Origin: Novosphingobium beihaiense
GTDB lineage: Bacteria > Pseudomonadota > Alphaproteobacteria > Sphingomonadales > Sphingomonadaceae
NCBI RefSeq assembly: GCF_022832375.1
Contig: NZ_JALHLG010000007.1
Span: forward strand, 186,001-250,000
Reading direction: 5' to 3'
Length of the DNA: 64,000 nucleotides
This document shows, one piece after another, positions 54,402 through 62,568 of this stretch. Positions within the stretch are counted from its first letter, which is position 1. Every line of letters begins with the position of its first letter. Both the position numbers and the translations under genes were made by a program. Under the pieces are notes generated by a model, which was not told where the DNA came from, ran no database searches, and worked only from the letters and a program-made list of their open reading frames with translations.

Positions 54402-54429
54402 GGCCCGGTCCGTTGCGGCGGACCGGGCC
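54402..54429 (+). terminator. Strong hairpin after the TonB receptor
   Basis: GGCCCGGTCCG/CGGACCGGGCC forms an 11-bp perfect stem with a 6-nt loop, followed by GCTTTGC. It lies between the receptor gene and the NUP-family gene and may partly terminate or stabilise the receptor mRNA, lowering expression of downstream genes. Confidence 0.6.
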
Positions 54430-54488
54430 GCTTTGCACGGGACGTGACAGTCACGCATCCCGTACCGTATTTTCCGGAAAGGTTCCTG

Positions 54489-55601
54489 ATGTCCTTCCTT
54501 CTCCGCATGGCTGCCTGGGCCGGTGCGTGTCTGGCCCTGACGATGACAGCGCTGCCCGCCGCGGCCGAAACGGCGGCCGCGCCGGACATTTCCGCCTGCG
54601 AGCCGGGCGCGCCTTGCGCGACGCCGCTGCCGGTCAAGGTGGTGATCGTCTCGTTGTTCGAGATCGGCAAGGACGAGGGCGATACGGCAGGTGAATTCCA
54701 GCTCTGGAAAGCGCGGCGCGGGCTGACCATGCGCATCCCGTTCCCGCAGAGCTTCCACGATCTCTATTACAATCCCGAAACGCAGGTTCTGGGCATGGTG
54801 ACCGGTATCGGCACCGCCCGTTCCACGGCCGCGACGATGGCGCTGGGGCTCGATCCGCGTTTCGATCTGTCCAAAGCCTACTGGCTGGTGGCGGGTATTG
54901 CCGGGATCGACCCCGAGAATGCCTCGATCGGCTCGGTCGCCTGGGCGCGCTATGTGGTCGACGGCGATCTGGCGCATGAAATCGATCCGCGCGAGATTCC
55001 CGCCGACTGGGGCTTCGGCTATTTTCCCCGCCAGACCAAGGGGCCGAACGATATGTCCGGCAAGCCCGATCCTTCGGGCGGGGAGATGTTCCAGATCAAC
55101 CCCAGTCTGGAAAAGTGGGCCTATGATCTGACCAGCGGCATCGAACTGCCCGATTCCAAAGAAATCGCCAAGGAGCGGGCCAGGTTCACCGATACCCCGC
55201 CCGCGCAGGAGCCGCCGTTCGTGCTCGAAGGCGAACAGCTTTCTGCGATGACGTTCTGGCACGGCAGGCTGATGACCGACTGGGCCAATTCCTGGGTCCG
55301 CTACTGGACCAGCGGCAAGGGCGATTTCGTCACTTCGGCGATGGAAGATACCGGCGTGCTCACCTCGCTGACCTATCTCGACAATATCGGCCGGGCCGAC
55401 CGCGACCGCGTGCTGGTGATGCGCGCGGGCTCCAACTACACGATGCCGCCGCCGGGCGTGGATGCCGCGACTTATCTGCTGCGCGAGAACGAGGGGTATG
55501 CCGGGCTCAACGCGGCGGTGGAGAATCTCTACACGGTAGGTTCGGTGGTGGTCGACGAACTGCTCGATCACTGGGATAAGTACGAGGACGCGACGCCTTG
55601 A
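54489..55601 (+). CDS. NUP-family purine nucleoside permease-like protein
   Basis: This 370-residue protein of the NUP (purine nucleoside permease) family shows VKVVIVSLFEIGKDEGDTAGEF, GTARSTAATMALGLDPRFDL and AGIAGIDPENASIGSVAWA. The family resembles nucleoside phosphorylases and has no obvious multi-helix membrane domain. Here it has a signal peptide (to about residue 27), so it may bind or cleave nucleosides in the periplasm rather than transport them. GGAAAGG precedes ATG 54489. Confidence 0.87.
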   Translation: MSFLLRMAAWAGACLALTMTALPAAAETAAAPDISACEPGAPCATPLPVKVVIVSLFEIGKDEGDTAGEFQLWKARRGLTMRIPFPQSFHDLYYNPETQVLGMVTGIGTARSTAATMALGLDPRFDLSKAYWLVAGIAGIDPENASIGSVAWARYVVDGDLAHEIDPREIPADWGFGYFPRQTKGPNDMSGKPDPSGGEMFQINPSLEKWAYDLTSGIELPDSKEIAKERARFTDTPPAQEPPFVLEGEQLSAMTFWHGRLMTDWANSWVRYWTSGKGDFVTSAMEDTGVLTSLTYLDNIGRADRDRVLVMRAGSNYTMPPPGVDAATYLLRENEGYAGLNAAVENLYTVGSVVVDELLDHWDKYEDATP

Positions 55602-55627
55602 TAAGGGCGCGTATCGTGTTCAACATT

Positions 55628-55701
55628 CCCGTTCGTGTCGAGCGAAGTCGAGACACGCAGGAGCCGCGCGAACGTGTCTCGACTTCGCTCGACACGAACG
55701 G
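55628..55701. repeat. Palindromic repeat family C (C2)
   Basis: The arms CGTTCGTGTCGAGCGAAGTC and GACTTCGCTCGACACGAACG surround ACACGCAGGAGCCGCGCGAA. This intergenic copy is the counterpart of the one inside the allantoate amidohydrolase gene. Confidence 0.92.
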
Positions 55702-55731
55702 AGGTTTGTTGCTGACTGAGCCTGCCACAGC

Positions 55732-57093
55732 ATGACCCTCACGCTCGTCCGCCATGCCGATGTCCTTGTCACGATGGACGATGCCCGGCGTGAGATCGCC
55801 GACGGGGCCATGGCCTTTCGCAACGGCGCGATCGTGGCGGTGGGGACCAGCGTGGAACTGGCGCCGCTGGCCGATGAGGCAGACGAGGTGATCGAGGCGC
55901 GCGGCTGCGTGATCACACCGGGCCTCGTCAACACGCACCACCACTTGTTCCAGACGCTGACCCGCGCGCTGCCGGACGCCATCAACACCTCGCTGTTCGG
56001 CTGGCTCAAGCGGCTCTATCCGGTCTGGGCGCAGTACCGGCCCGAGGATGTCTTCGCCGCCACGCAGCTGGGCCTTGCCGAACTGGCGCTGTCCGGCTGC
56101 ACGATGAGTTCGGACCATCACTACCTGTTTCCCGAAGGCGTGCGGCTCGACGATTCGATCCACGCCGCGCGGGAAATCGGCCTGCGTTTCCACGCAACGC
56201 GCGGTTCGATGAGCGTAGGAGAGAGCCAGGGCGGCCTCCCGCCCGACAGCGTGGTGGAGGATGAGGAGGCGATCCTCGCCGATACGATCCGCCTGATCGA
56301 TGCATTCCACGATCCCGCCGAGGGCGCGATGCTGCGCGTGGCCGTGGCGCCGTGCTCGCCCTTTTCGGTGAGCCCGGACCTGATGCGCCAGTCCGCGCTG
56401 CTCGCCCGTGACAAAGGGGTGATGCTGCATACCCATCTGGCCGAGGATGCGGACGATGTGGCCTTCTCTCTCGAACGGTTCGGCTGTCGTCCCGGCCAAT
56501 ATGCCGAGGATCTGGGCTGGACCGGGCCGGACGTGTGGCACGCCCACTGCGTCCAGCTCGATGCCGCCGAGATCGGCCTGTTCGCCCGCACCCGCACCGG
56601 CGTGGCGCATTGCCCCTGTTCGAACTGCCGCCTCGGCTCCGGCATCGCGCCGGTGCGGGCGATGCGGGACGCGGGCGTGCTGGTGGGGCTGGGGGTGGAC
56701 GGCTCCGCTTCCAACGACAGCGGGCACTTGCTGAACGAGGCGCGTCAGTCGCTGCTGCTGCAACGCGTGCAACTGGGCGCGGACAGGTTCGATCCGCGCG
56801 AGGCCCTGTGGCTGGCAACGCGCGGCGGTGCCGAGGTGCTGGGCCGCTCCGATTGCGGTTCGCTGGAGGTGGGCAAGCGCGCCGATTTCGCGGTGTGGGA
56901 CATGGGCGATGCAGCCTCGCTGGGCGTGTGGGACAAAGTGGCCGGGCTGATACTGGCCCCGCCGCTGGCTGCGCGCGATGTCTTAGTGGAAGGCTGCGGC
57001 GTGGTGCGCAATGGCGATCTTGCGACGGTGAAGCGCGAAACGGTGCTGGCGGCAGCCTCGCGTTCGCTCGACCGGCTTATGAGCCTTGCCTGA
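55732..57093 (+). CDS. 8-oxoguanine deaminase-like amidohydrolase
   Basis: This 453-residue zinc amidohydrolase of the TRZ/ATZ group has metal motifs LVNTHHHLFQTLTRA, LHTHLAEDADD, WHAHCVQLD and GVDGSASNDSG. HCPCSNCRLGSGIAPV resembles Pseudomonas PA0142, which deaminates 8-oxoguanine to urate; PA0142 also lies near an adenine deaminase gene. The product would enter the pathway at PuuD. Hydroxyatrazine-type activities are alternatives within the family. Confidence 0.85.
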   Translation: MTLTLVRHADVLVTMDDARREIADGAMAFRNGAIVAVGTSVELAPLADEADEVIEARGCVITPGLVNTHHHLFQTLTRALPDAINTSLFGWLKRLYPVWAQYRPEDVFAATQLGLAELALSGCTMSSDHHYLFPEGVRLDDSIHAAREIGLRFHATRGSMSVGESQGGLPPDSVVEDEEAILADTIRLIDAFHDPAEGAMLRVAVAPCSPFSVSPDLMRQSALLARDKGVMLHTHLAEDADDVAFSLERFGCRPGQYAEDLGWTGPDVWHAHCVQLDAAEIGLFARTRTGVAHCPCSNCRLGSGIAPVRAMRDAGVLVGLGVDGSASNDSGHLLNEARQSLLLQRVQLGADRFDPREALWLATRGGAEVLGRSDCGSLEVGKRADFAVWDMGDAASLGVWDKVAGLILAPPLAARDVLVEGCGVVRNGDLATVKRETVLAAASRSLDRLMSLA

Positions 57094-57106
57094 GGAAAGG
57101 GTGCGG

Positions 57107-58498
57107 ATGACCGTTACTGCCACTGCCCCGGCCACGCCCGGCATGACGCCGGAACAGGCGCGCGATCCGGACTATTTCCCCGGCCTTGCCACCGCCATTC
57201 CGCTGGGCATCCAGCATGTGCTGGCGATGTTCGTCAGCAACATGACCCCGGCGATCATCGTCGCAGGGGCGGCCGGTTTCGGATATGGATCGGGCGATAC
57301 CACCGAGATGATCTACATGATCCAGATGGCGATGCTCTTCGCCGGGGTGGCAACGTTGCTGCAGACCATCGGCTTCGGCCCCGTGGGCGCGCGGCTGCCG
57401 CTGGTGCAGGGGACGAGCTTTGCCTTCATTCCGATCATGATCCCGATCGTTGCGGGCAAGGGCGTGGAGGCGATGGCTGCGCTTACCACCGCTGCCTTGT
57501 TCGGCGGGCTGCTGCACGCGGGGCTGAGTTTCTTCGTCGGCAAGATCCGCTTTGCGCTGCCGCCGATGATCACGGGCCTCGTGGTGCTGATGATCGGTCT
57601 CTCGCTGATGCGCATCGGCGTGCAATATGCGGCGGGCGGCGTTCCGGCCATCGGCACGCCCGCGTTCGGCGCCTGGCAATCCTGGCTGCTGGCGGGCGTG
57701 GTGGTGGTGACGACGCTGGCGCTCAATTTCTTCGGGCGCGGCATCTGGTCCACCGCTGCCGTGCTGCTGGGGCTGATCGCGGGCTATCTGGTGGCATTGG
57801 CGATGGGACGGGTGGACTTTGCGCCGGTGGCCTCGGCCGGGCTGGTAATGCTGCCCACGCCGTTTCACTTCGGCTTTGCGCTGTCGGCTTCGGCCATTTT
57901 GGGCTTTTGCCTCACCGGCTTCGTGTCCTCGATTGAATCGATCGGCGATGTCGATGCGATCTGCGAAGGCAATGCCGGTCGCCGCGCCACCGACCGCGAG
58001 CTTTCGGGCGCGGTCTGCGCCGATGGGGTGGGCACGGCGTTTGCGGCGGTGTTCGGCGCCATGCCCAACACCACCTTCAGCCAGAACGTGGGCCTGATCG
58101 CGATCACCGGGGTGATGAGCCGCCATGTGGTGACGCTGGGCGCGCTGTTCCTGATCGCTTGCGGGCTGTTGCCCAAAGTCGGCGCGGTGATCACCACGAT
58201 CCCCATCGAAGTGCTGGGCGGCGGGGTGATCGTGATGTTCGGCATGGTCGCCTCGGCGGCGACATCGATGCTGGCGGGCGTGGACTGGACCCAGCGCAAC
58301 ATGCTGATCTTCGGCGTGTCGCTGTCGCTGGCACTGGGCCTGCAACTGGAGCCGGAGGCGTTGCAGCATTTGCCGGAGACTTTGCGTATCCTGCTCGGTT
58401 CGGGCGTGCTTCCGGCGGCGGTGACGGCGGTGACGTTGAACTTGCTGGTGCCGGGGCGGACCGCGATGTGCGCCAATAAAATCCTCCCTGTAGTGTAA
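57107..58498 (+). CDS. NCS2 xanthine/urate/uracil permease
   Basis: This 463-residue, roughly 14-helix nucleobase:cation symporter has GIQHVLAMFVSNMTPAIIV near the start, the QNVGLIAITG signature (Q/E-N-x-G-x4-T-G) and GGGVIVMFGMV. Context suggests xanthine or urate. ATG 57107 follows AGGAAAGGG. The last residues, ILPVV, and the stop are encoded by the left arm of repeat A7, so the native C-terminus has been cut or replaced. It is the last gene of the purine locus. Confidence 0.92.
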   Translation: MTVTATAPATPGMTPEQARDPDYFPGLATAIPLGIQHVLAMFVSNMTPAIIVAGAAGFGYGSGDTTEMIYMIQMAMLFAGVATLLQTIGFGPVGARLPLVQGTSFAFIPIMIPIVAGKGVEAMAALTTAALFGGLLHAGLSFFVGKIRFALPPMITGLVVLMIGLSLMRIGVQYAAGGVPAIGTPAFGAWQSWLLAGVVVVTTLALNFFGRGIWSTAAVLLGLIAGYLVALAMGRVDFAPVASAGLVMLPTPFHFGFALSASAILGFCLTGFVSSIESIGDVDAICEGNAGRRATDRELSGAVCADGVGTAFAAVFGAMPNTTFSQNVGLIAITGVMSRHVVTLGALFLIACGLLPKVGAVITTIPIEVLGGGVIVMFGMVASAATSMLAGVDWTQRNMLIFGVSLSLALGLQLEPEALQHLPETLRILLGSGVLPAAVTAVTLNLLVPGRTAMCANKILPVV

Positions 58499-58608
58499 CG
58501 ACGGGGAGGGGGACCGCCAGCGAAGCTGGTGGTGGGAGGGGGAGAAACCCCTCCGTCATTCACTGACGTGAATGCCACCTCCCCATCGCTTCGCGACAGG
58601 GAGGATTG
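58481..58608. repeat. Palindromic repeat family A (A7), overlapping a gene end
   Basis: A full copy, from ATCCTCCCTGTAGTG to GACAGGGAGGATT. Its first 18 bases are the last codons and stop of the NCS2 permease. The left arm is degenerate (TAGTGTAACG instead of CGCAGCG), which creates the stop. Confidence 0.9.
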
Positions 58609-58611
58609 GTG

Positions 58612-59286
58612 TTAAAACCGGAAGCCGGTGGATGCGGCCCAGGCCACGGCCACGCCAAGCGCAATCCCAACCAGTGCCAGTACCGGAGACCAGCGCAGTT
58701 CCTGCGCGGTTTCGCCCGCGTCCAGTTTGCGTTTGCCGGTGATCATCGCGGGCACCAGCCGCTGGCGTTTCCACACCGCGTAGAATGCGATCGCAGCGAT
58801 GTGCAGCGCCACCAGAGCGAGGATCACGTTGAACACCGTCTCGTGGAAGGCGGCGAAGGCCCGGCCCTGATCGAAAGTGATGTAGTCCGACAGCGGTCCG
58901 CCGTCCCAGCCATCGACATCGATGGCGAAGAGCCCGGCCACCACCATCATCAGCAGCACGCCGATCAGCGCCAGCGTGCTCCAGCCGCCGAGCGGGTTGT
59001 GCCCGTCGGCGGCGTGGGCCTGTTTGCTGCCGAGCGTCTTCGCATAAGCGGCGACGGCGGCGGGGCCTTTCACGAACTGGCCGAAACGCGCAGTGCGCGG
59101 CCCGGCGAAGCCCCAGAACAGACGGAACACCAGCAGCGCGAGAATGGCATAGCCGGACAGGCGGTGCCATTCCATGTCATGCTGCTCGCCGGTCCACCAC
59201 GAAAAGCCCACGAAGCCTACCAGAAGCCAATGGAACAGGCGGATCGTGGGGTCCCAGATGCGGGTCGTTGCCGGGGCTTCGCTCAT
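58612..59286 (-). CDS. Cytochrome b561-type membrane protein
   Basis: This 224-residue di-haem cytochrome b with about four membrane helices has axial-ligand candidates in IRLFHWLLVGFV, WHRLSGYAIL and FAAFHETVFNVILALVALHIAAI. WDPTIRLFHW is the typical start. ATG 59286 gives MSEAPATTRIWDPT. It follows the cytochrome c' gene after 14 bp, a common pairing in which b561 passes quinol electrons to the periplasmic cytochrome. Confidence 0.9.
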   Translation of the reverse strand: MSEAPATTRIWDPTIRLFHWLLVGFVGFSWWTGEQHDMEWHRLSGYAILALLVFRLFWGFAGPRTARFGQFVKGPAAVAAYAKTLGSKQAHAADGHNPLGGWSTLALIGVLLMMVVAGLFAIDVDGWDGGPLSDYITFDQGRAFAAFHETVFNVILALVALHIAAIAFYAVWKRQRLVPAMITGKRKLDAGETAQELRWSPVLALVGIALGVAVAWAASTGFRF

Positions 59287-59300
59287 GGCCTTGATGCTGC

Positions 59301-59771
59301 TCAGTCGGCGCGGAACTGCTTGTGGCAGGCGCCGCAAGTGCCGCCCACCGCGCGGAACTGCGCCTGCATGGCAGAGGCATTACCCGTGTTGGCGACGGTG
59401 ATCAGCTTGTCGGCCTCGGTCACCAGTTTGGTCATTCCAGCATCGAAAGTCGCACGCTTGGTCCAGATGGCGGGCAGGGCGTCGGTCTTCTCGCCCGAGG
59501 AGGGGCCGGTGCCGGCGGGGAAGAGCTTGGCCTGAACGCGGCCCGTCGCGGCGATGGTCTTCGCGGCCTTGAGCACGGCGGCCTTGTCCGGCGTGCCCGA
59601 AAGCTCGCCCTTCAGCGCCTTCATCGCGGCGCCCATTTTCTTGAAGTTGGCCTTGCGCGTGGCAATCGTGGTGCCCGCCGAAGGCGCGGCCGTGGCAAGC
59701 GTGGCACCGCACACCACAGCGGCAGCGGCAAGGCCAAGAGCAGTAAGAGCAGCGAATTTGGGTCGGGTCAT
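59301..59771 (-). CDS. Cytochrome c' (class II c-type cytochrome)
   Basis: This 156-residue periplasmic haem protein has a signal peptide (about residues 1-29, ending ATAA). A four-helix cytochrome c' domain starts at TRKANFKKMGAAMKALKG, and the C-terminal haem site is CGACHKQFR. It is the upstream partner of the cytochrome b561 gene. Confidence 0.93.
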   Translation of the reverse strand: MTRPKFAALTALGLAAAAVVCGATLATAAPSAGTTIATRKANFKKMGAAMKALKGELSGTPDKAAVLKAAKTIAATGRVQAKLFPAGTGPSSGEKTDALPAIWTKRATFDAGMTKLVTEADKLITVANTGNASAMQAQFRAVGGTCGACHKQFRAD

Positions 59772-59819
59772 GGTCTTTTCCTGAGTGAGAGGGGGCAGGA
59801 TGCTGCAGGTGCTAACACA

Positions 59820-61235
59820 TTACGGGCTGGCTGCAAAAGCATGGGTGTAGGCGTCACGAACCGTCGTAAGGCCGCCCGCTGCGGCTTGCGCGGCGGTCTT
59901 GCCGGACTTGTCGGGAATATCGGTGCGCGCGCCGTGTTGGGCGAGGACGCGCAGCATCGCTTCGAGCTGCGGATGCCAGCCACCGTAGAGCAGCAGATGC
60001 AGCGGCGTCATGCCATTGGCATCGGCGGTATCGGCATCCGGCGCGAGGCTGAGCGCATAGTCCAGCGCTTCCGGGCTGTGGCTATGCGCGGCGGCGAGCA
60101 CCACGTTGGTGCCGTTCCCGGTAACGAAGGCGGTGTCGGCCCCGGCGGCGGTCAGTTGCTTCATCGCGCCGGTCTGCCCGTTCTGCGCCGCGATCAGCAG
60201 CGGCGGTGTGGGCGGGACGGGCGGCGGCGGCACGCCGAAATTGGCCTCCGTCACCCACTTGATCTTGGAAGGGCCGGTGAGGCCATCGGGATCGGCGCCT
60301 TTCGCCAGCAGCAGCGCCACCAGCCCGGCATCGCCTCCGGCGGCGGCCACGTGGAGAAGCTGGTTGCCGTTGCGGTCGCGCGCGGAAAGGTCTGCGAAGC
60401 TGCGTTCCACCAGCAGGGCGGCGGCACCCCAGTTCTTCTGGTACATTGCAAGCTGCACCGCGCTGGTGTTCTCCGGCCCGCGCCATGATGCGTCCGCACC
60501 GGCATCGAGCAGCAGTTTCGCAGCTTCGGGAACCCCGCTCTTGATCGCGAAGGCCAGCGGCGTGAAGCGCCCCGGCGTTACCCGGTTGACCCTGGCCCCG
60601 GCCTTCAGCAGCGCGGCCATGGCGCCCAGATTGCCTGAAGAGGCCGCCCACATCAGCGGCGTCTGGCCGCGCGCGTCGGCGGCTTCGGGCTTCGCGCCCA
60701 TGGCCAGCATCCGCGTGACCGTGTCGGCGGGAGCAAAGCGCGCGCAGACCGCCAGCGGGCTGGCGCCGTCCGGCCCGGCCTTGCGGACATTCGCCCGGGC
60801 ATCGAGCAGGGAATCGACGATGGCGCCATTGCCGCGCTCGCAGGCAAGGGCCAGCGGGGTGAGGCCGAGCGCATCGGCGGTGTCCGGCCTGGCGCCGTGG
60901 CGCAGCAGCGTGGCCACCAGCGCCGGGTCCTGCGTTTCAATGGCGTGAGCGAGGGGGCTTTCGTTGTAGGCCAGCGCTGCGTTCGCGCTGGTTCCGGCTT
61001 CGAGCACGGCCGCGGTGCCTGCGGTGTCGTCCGCCCGGATCGCGCGGGCGAGGGCATCGGGATCGCTGGATGCGTGGGCGGAGGGTGTGAGGGCTAGGCT
61101 GGCGGCAAAAGCTAGCGCGGTCCAACACCCTACCCCGCTCACCCTGAGCTTGTCGAAGGGTGTTCCCCGCGCGGCGCCAGCGTCCTTCGACAAGCTCAGG
61201 ACGAGCGGAGTGGGGGTGTATTTCCCCCTACGCAC
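59820..61235 (-). CDS. Exported ankyrin-repeat protein with repeat-derived N-terminus
   Basis: This 471-residue protein has about ten ankyrin repeats (for example DALGLTPLALACERGNGAIV and DARGQTPLMWAASSGNLGAM). The hydrophobic segment CWTALAFAASLALTPSAHAS (about residues 39-58) looks like a signal peptide but is preceded by about 38 residues, of which residues about 9-35 come from repeat B6. I chose GTG 61235 because AGGAG lies 7 nt upstream and it overlaps the DUF1552 stop. A GTG inside the repeat (61142) is an alternative that would place the signal peptide at the N-terminus. Confidence 0.85.
   Translation of the reverse strand: MRRGKYTPTPLVLSLSKDAGAARGTPFDKLRVSGVGCWTALAFAASLALTPSAHASSDPDALARAIRADDTAGTAAVLEAGTSANAALAYNESPLAHAIETQDPALVATLLRHGARPDTADALGLTPLALACERGNGAIVDSLLDARANVRKAGPDGASPLAVCARFAPADTVTRMLAMGAKPEAADARGQTPLMWAASSGNLGAMAALLKAGARVNRVTPGRFTPLAFAIKSGVPEAAKLLLDAGADASWRGPENTSAVQLAMYQKNWGAAALLVERSFADLSARDRNGNQLLHVAAAGGDAGLVALLLAKGADPDGLTGPSKIKWVTEANFGVPPPPVPPTPPLLIAAQNGQTGAMKQLTAAGADTAFVTGNGTNVVLAAAHSHSPEALDYALSLAPDADTADANGMTPLHLLLYGGWHPQLEAMLRVLAQHGARTDIPDKSGKTAAQAAAGGLTTVRDAYTHAFAASP
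61134..61209. repeat. Palindromic repeat family B (B6), inside the ankyrin gene
   Basis: The arms CCGCTCACCCTGAGCTTGTC and GACAAGCTCAGGACGAGCGG enclose a GCGCGGCGCCAGCG segment. It lies within the 5' coding part of the ankyrin gene (minus strand) and is read in the frame LSLSKD through FDKLRVSG, the same frame used in xdhA. Confidence 0.9.
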
Positions 61236-62568
61236 GGATCAGCTCCTGCAGCGGCCCGGTGCTGTCCCCGAACGATGTCACCGGCACGTCCAGCAGGTTG
61301 AGCCCGGCCAGCAGCAGGTTGGACATGGTGGTGCCGTGTTCCACCCGCACATGGCGCCCGCCTTGCACCAGCCCGCCGGACACGGCGACGGGCAGGTCCA
61401 GAAAATCGTGCTCGTTGGAATCGCCGAAAGCCGATCCCCGGATCACCAGCGTGCGATCGAACAGCGAGCCTTCGCCGTCCTTCGTCTCCTTCATCCGCTG
61501 CAGGGCATAGGCGAAGAAGGTCATGTGATAGCGGTTGATCTTGGCCAGCTGGCGCATCTTTTCGGGGTTGTTGCCGTGATGGCTCAGCATGTGGTGCGAA
61601 TCCGGCACGCCGATTTCAGGGTACGTGCGGTTGGACAGTTCGCGGCCGATCATGAACGTGCCCACCCGCGTCATGTCCGCCTGCATGGCGAGGATCTGCA
61701 GATCGATCATCAGCTTTACGTGTTCGGCGAAATCGTCGGGAATGCCCGCGGGCTGGGTCATCGATGCGGCCTGTGCGGGCGGGGGCGAGCTTTCCGCGCG
61801 CTGGATGCGTTTTTCGATGGCGCGGGTGGCATCGAGGTATTCGTCCAGCTTGCGCCGGTCTTCCATGCCCAGCTTGCCCGAAAGCCGCGCGGTATCCTCC
61901 ATCACGAAATCGAGGATCGAGGCCTGCTTGCGCAGCCGGGCAAGGCGGCTCTTTTCATCGAGCGCTTCGCCGTCGCCGAACAGCCGCTCGAACACCGCGC
62001 GCGGATTGGCCTCCACCGGCAGCGGCACCGTGGGGGTGAGCCACGAAATGCCGTTGGTATAGGCGCAGGAGTAATTGATGTCGCAGCTTCCGGCCATGCT
62101 CGGCAGGTCGATGCTCAGTTCCGTCGAGGGGATCTGCGTGGCATCGCCCAGATGCGCGGCGAAGACCTGATCCATCGAGGTGCCGCAGCGGATGTCCGGC
62201 CCCTCGGTCTGCCGGGCGTGCGCGCCGGTGAGGAAGGCGGGGCAGGAGCGGCCGTGCCCGGCAGGCGCATCGCCCATCGCCGCGGCCTGCGGATGGCCGA
62301 GCCCGGTGATGAAAGTGATCGCGTCCTTGTGCGGCTCCAGCGGCTCCAGCGTGGGGGGCAGGGTGAACGCGGTGCCTTCGCCCGTGGGACGGTATTCGGG
62401 CATGGTCATGCCGTTGGGCGAATAGAACACCTGCAGCCGCTTGGGCCGCGCGCCGATGTCCGCCGCATAGGCGCCGGGCATCATCGCTTCGAGGAACGGC
62501 AGGGCCATGGCCGTGCCCGCACCGCGCAACACGGTGCGGCGGGAGAGGGGCTTGCGGGTGATCCTCAT
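61228..62568 (-). CDS. DUF1552 protein with Tat signal
   Basis: This 446-residue DUF1552 protein, best known from Planctomycetes and myxobacteria, has a twin-arginine signal (SRRTVLRGAGTAMALPFLEA, about residues 9-28). Family motifs include LQVFYSPNGMTM, TGLGHPQ, CGTSMDQVFA and SHHMLSHHGNN. The function is unknown; it is nearly always next to DUF1592/1588/1585 cytochrome-like proteins, as here. Its start overlaps the upstream gene's stop (ATGA) and its stop overlaps the ankyrin start, so the three are one operon. Confidence 0.9.
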   Translation of the reverse strand: MRITRKPLSRRTVLRGAGTAMALPFLEAMMPGAYAADIGARPKRLQVFYSPNGMTMPEYRPTGEGTAFTLPPTLEPLEPHKDAITFITGLGHPQAAAMGDAPAGHGRSCPAFLTGAHARQTEGPDIRCGTSMDQVFAAHLGDATQIPSTELSIDLPSMAGSCDINYSCAYTNGISWLTPTVPLPVEANPRAVFERLFGDGEALDEKSRLARLRKQASILDFVMEDTARLSGKLGMEDRRKLDEYLDATRAIEKRIQRAESSPPPAQAASMTQPAGIPDDFAEHVKLMIDLQILAMQADMTRVGTFMIGRELSNRTYPEIGVPDSHHMLSHHGNNPEKMRQLAKINRYHMTFFAYALQRMKETKDGEGSLFDRTLVIRGSAFGDSNEHDFLDLPVAVSGGLVQGGRHVRVEHGTTMSNLLLAGLNLLDVPVTSFGDSTGPLQELIRA

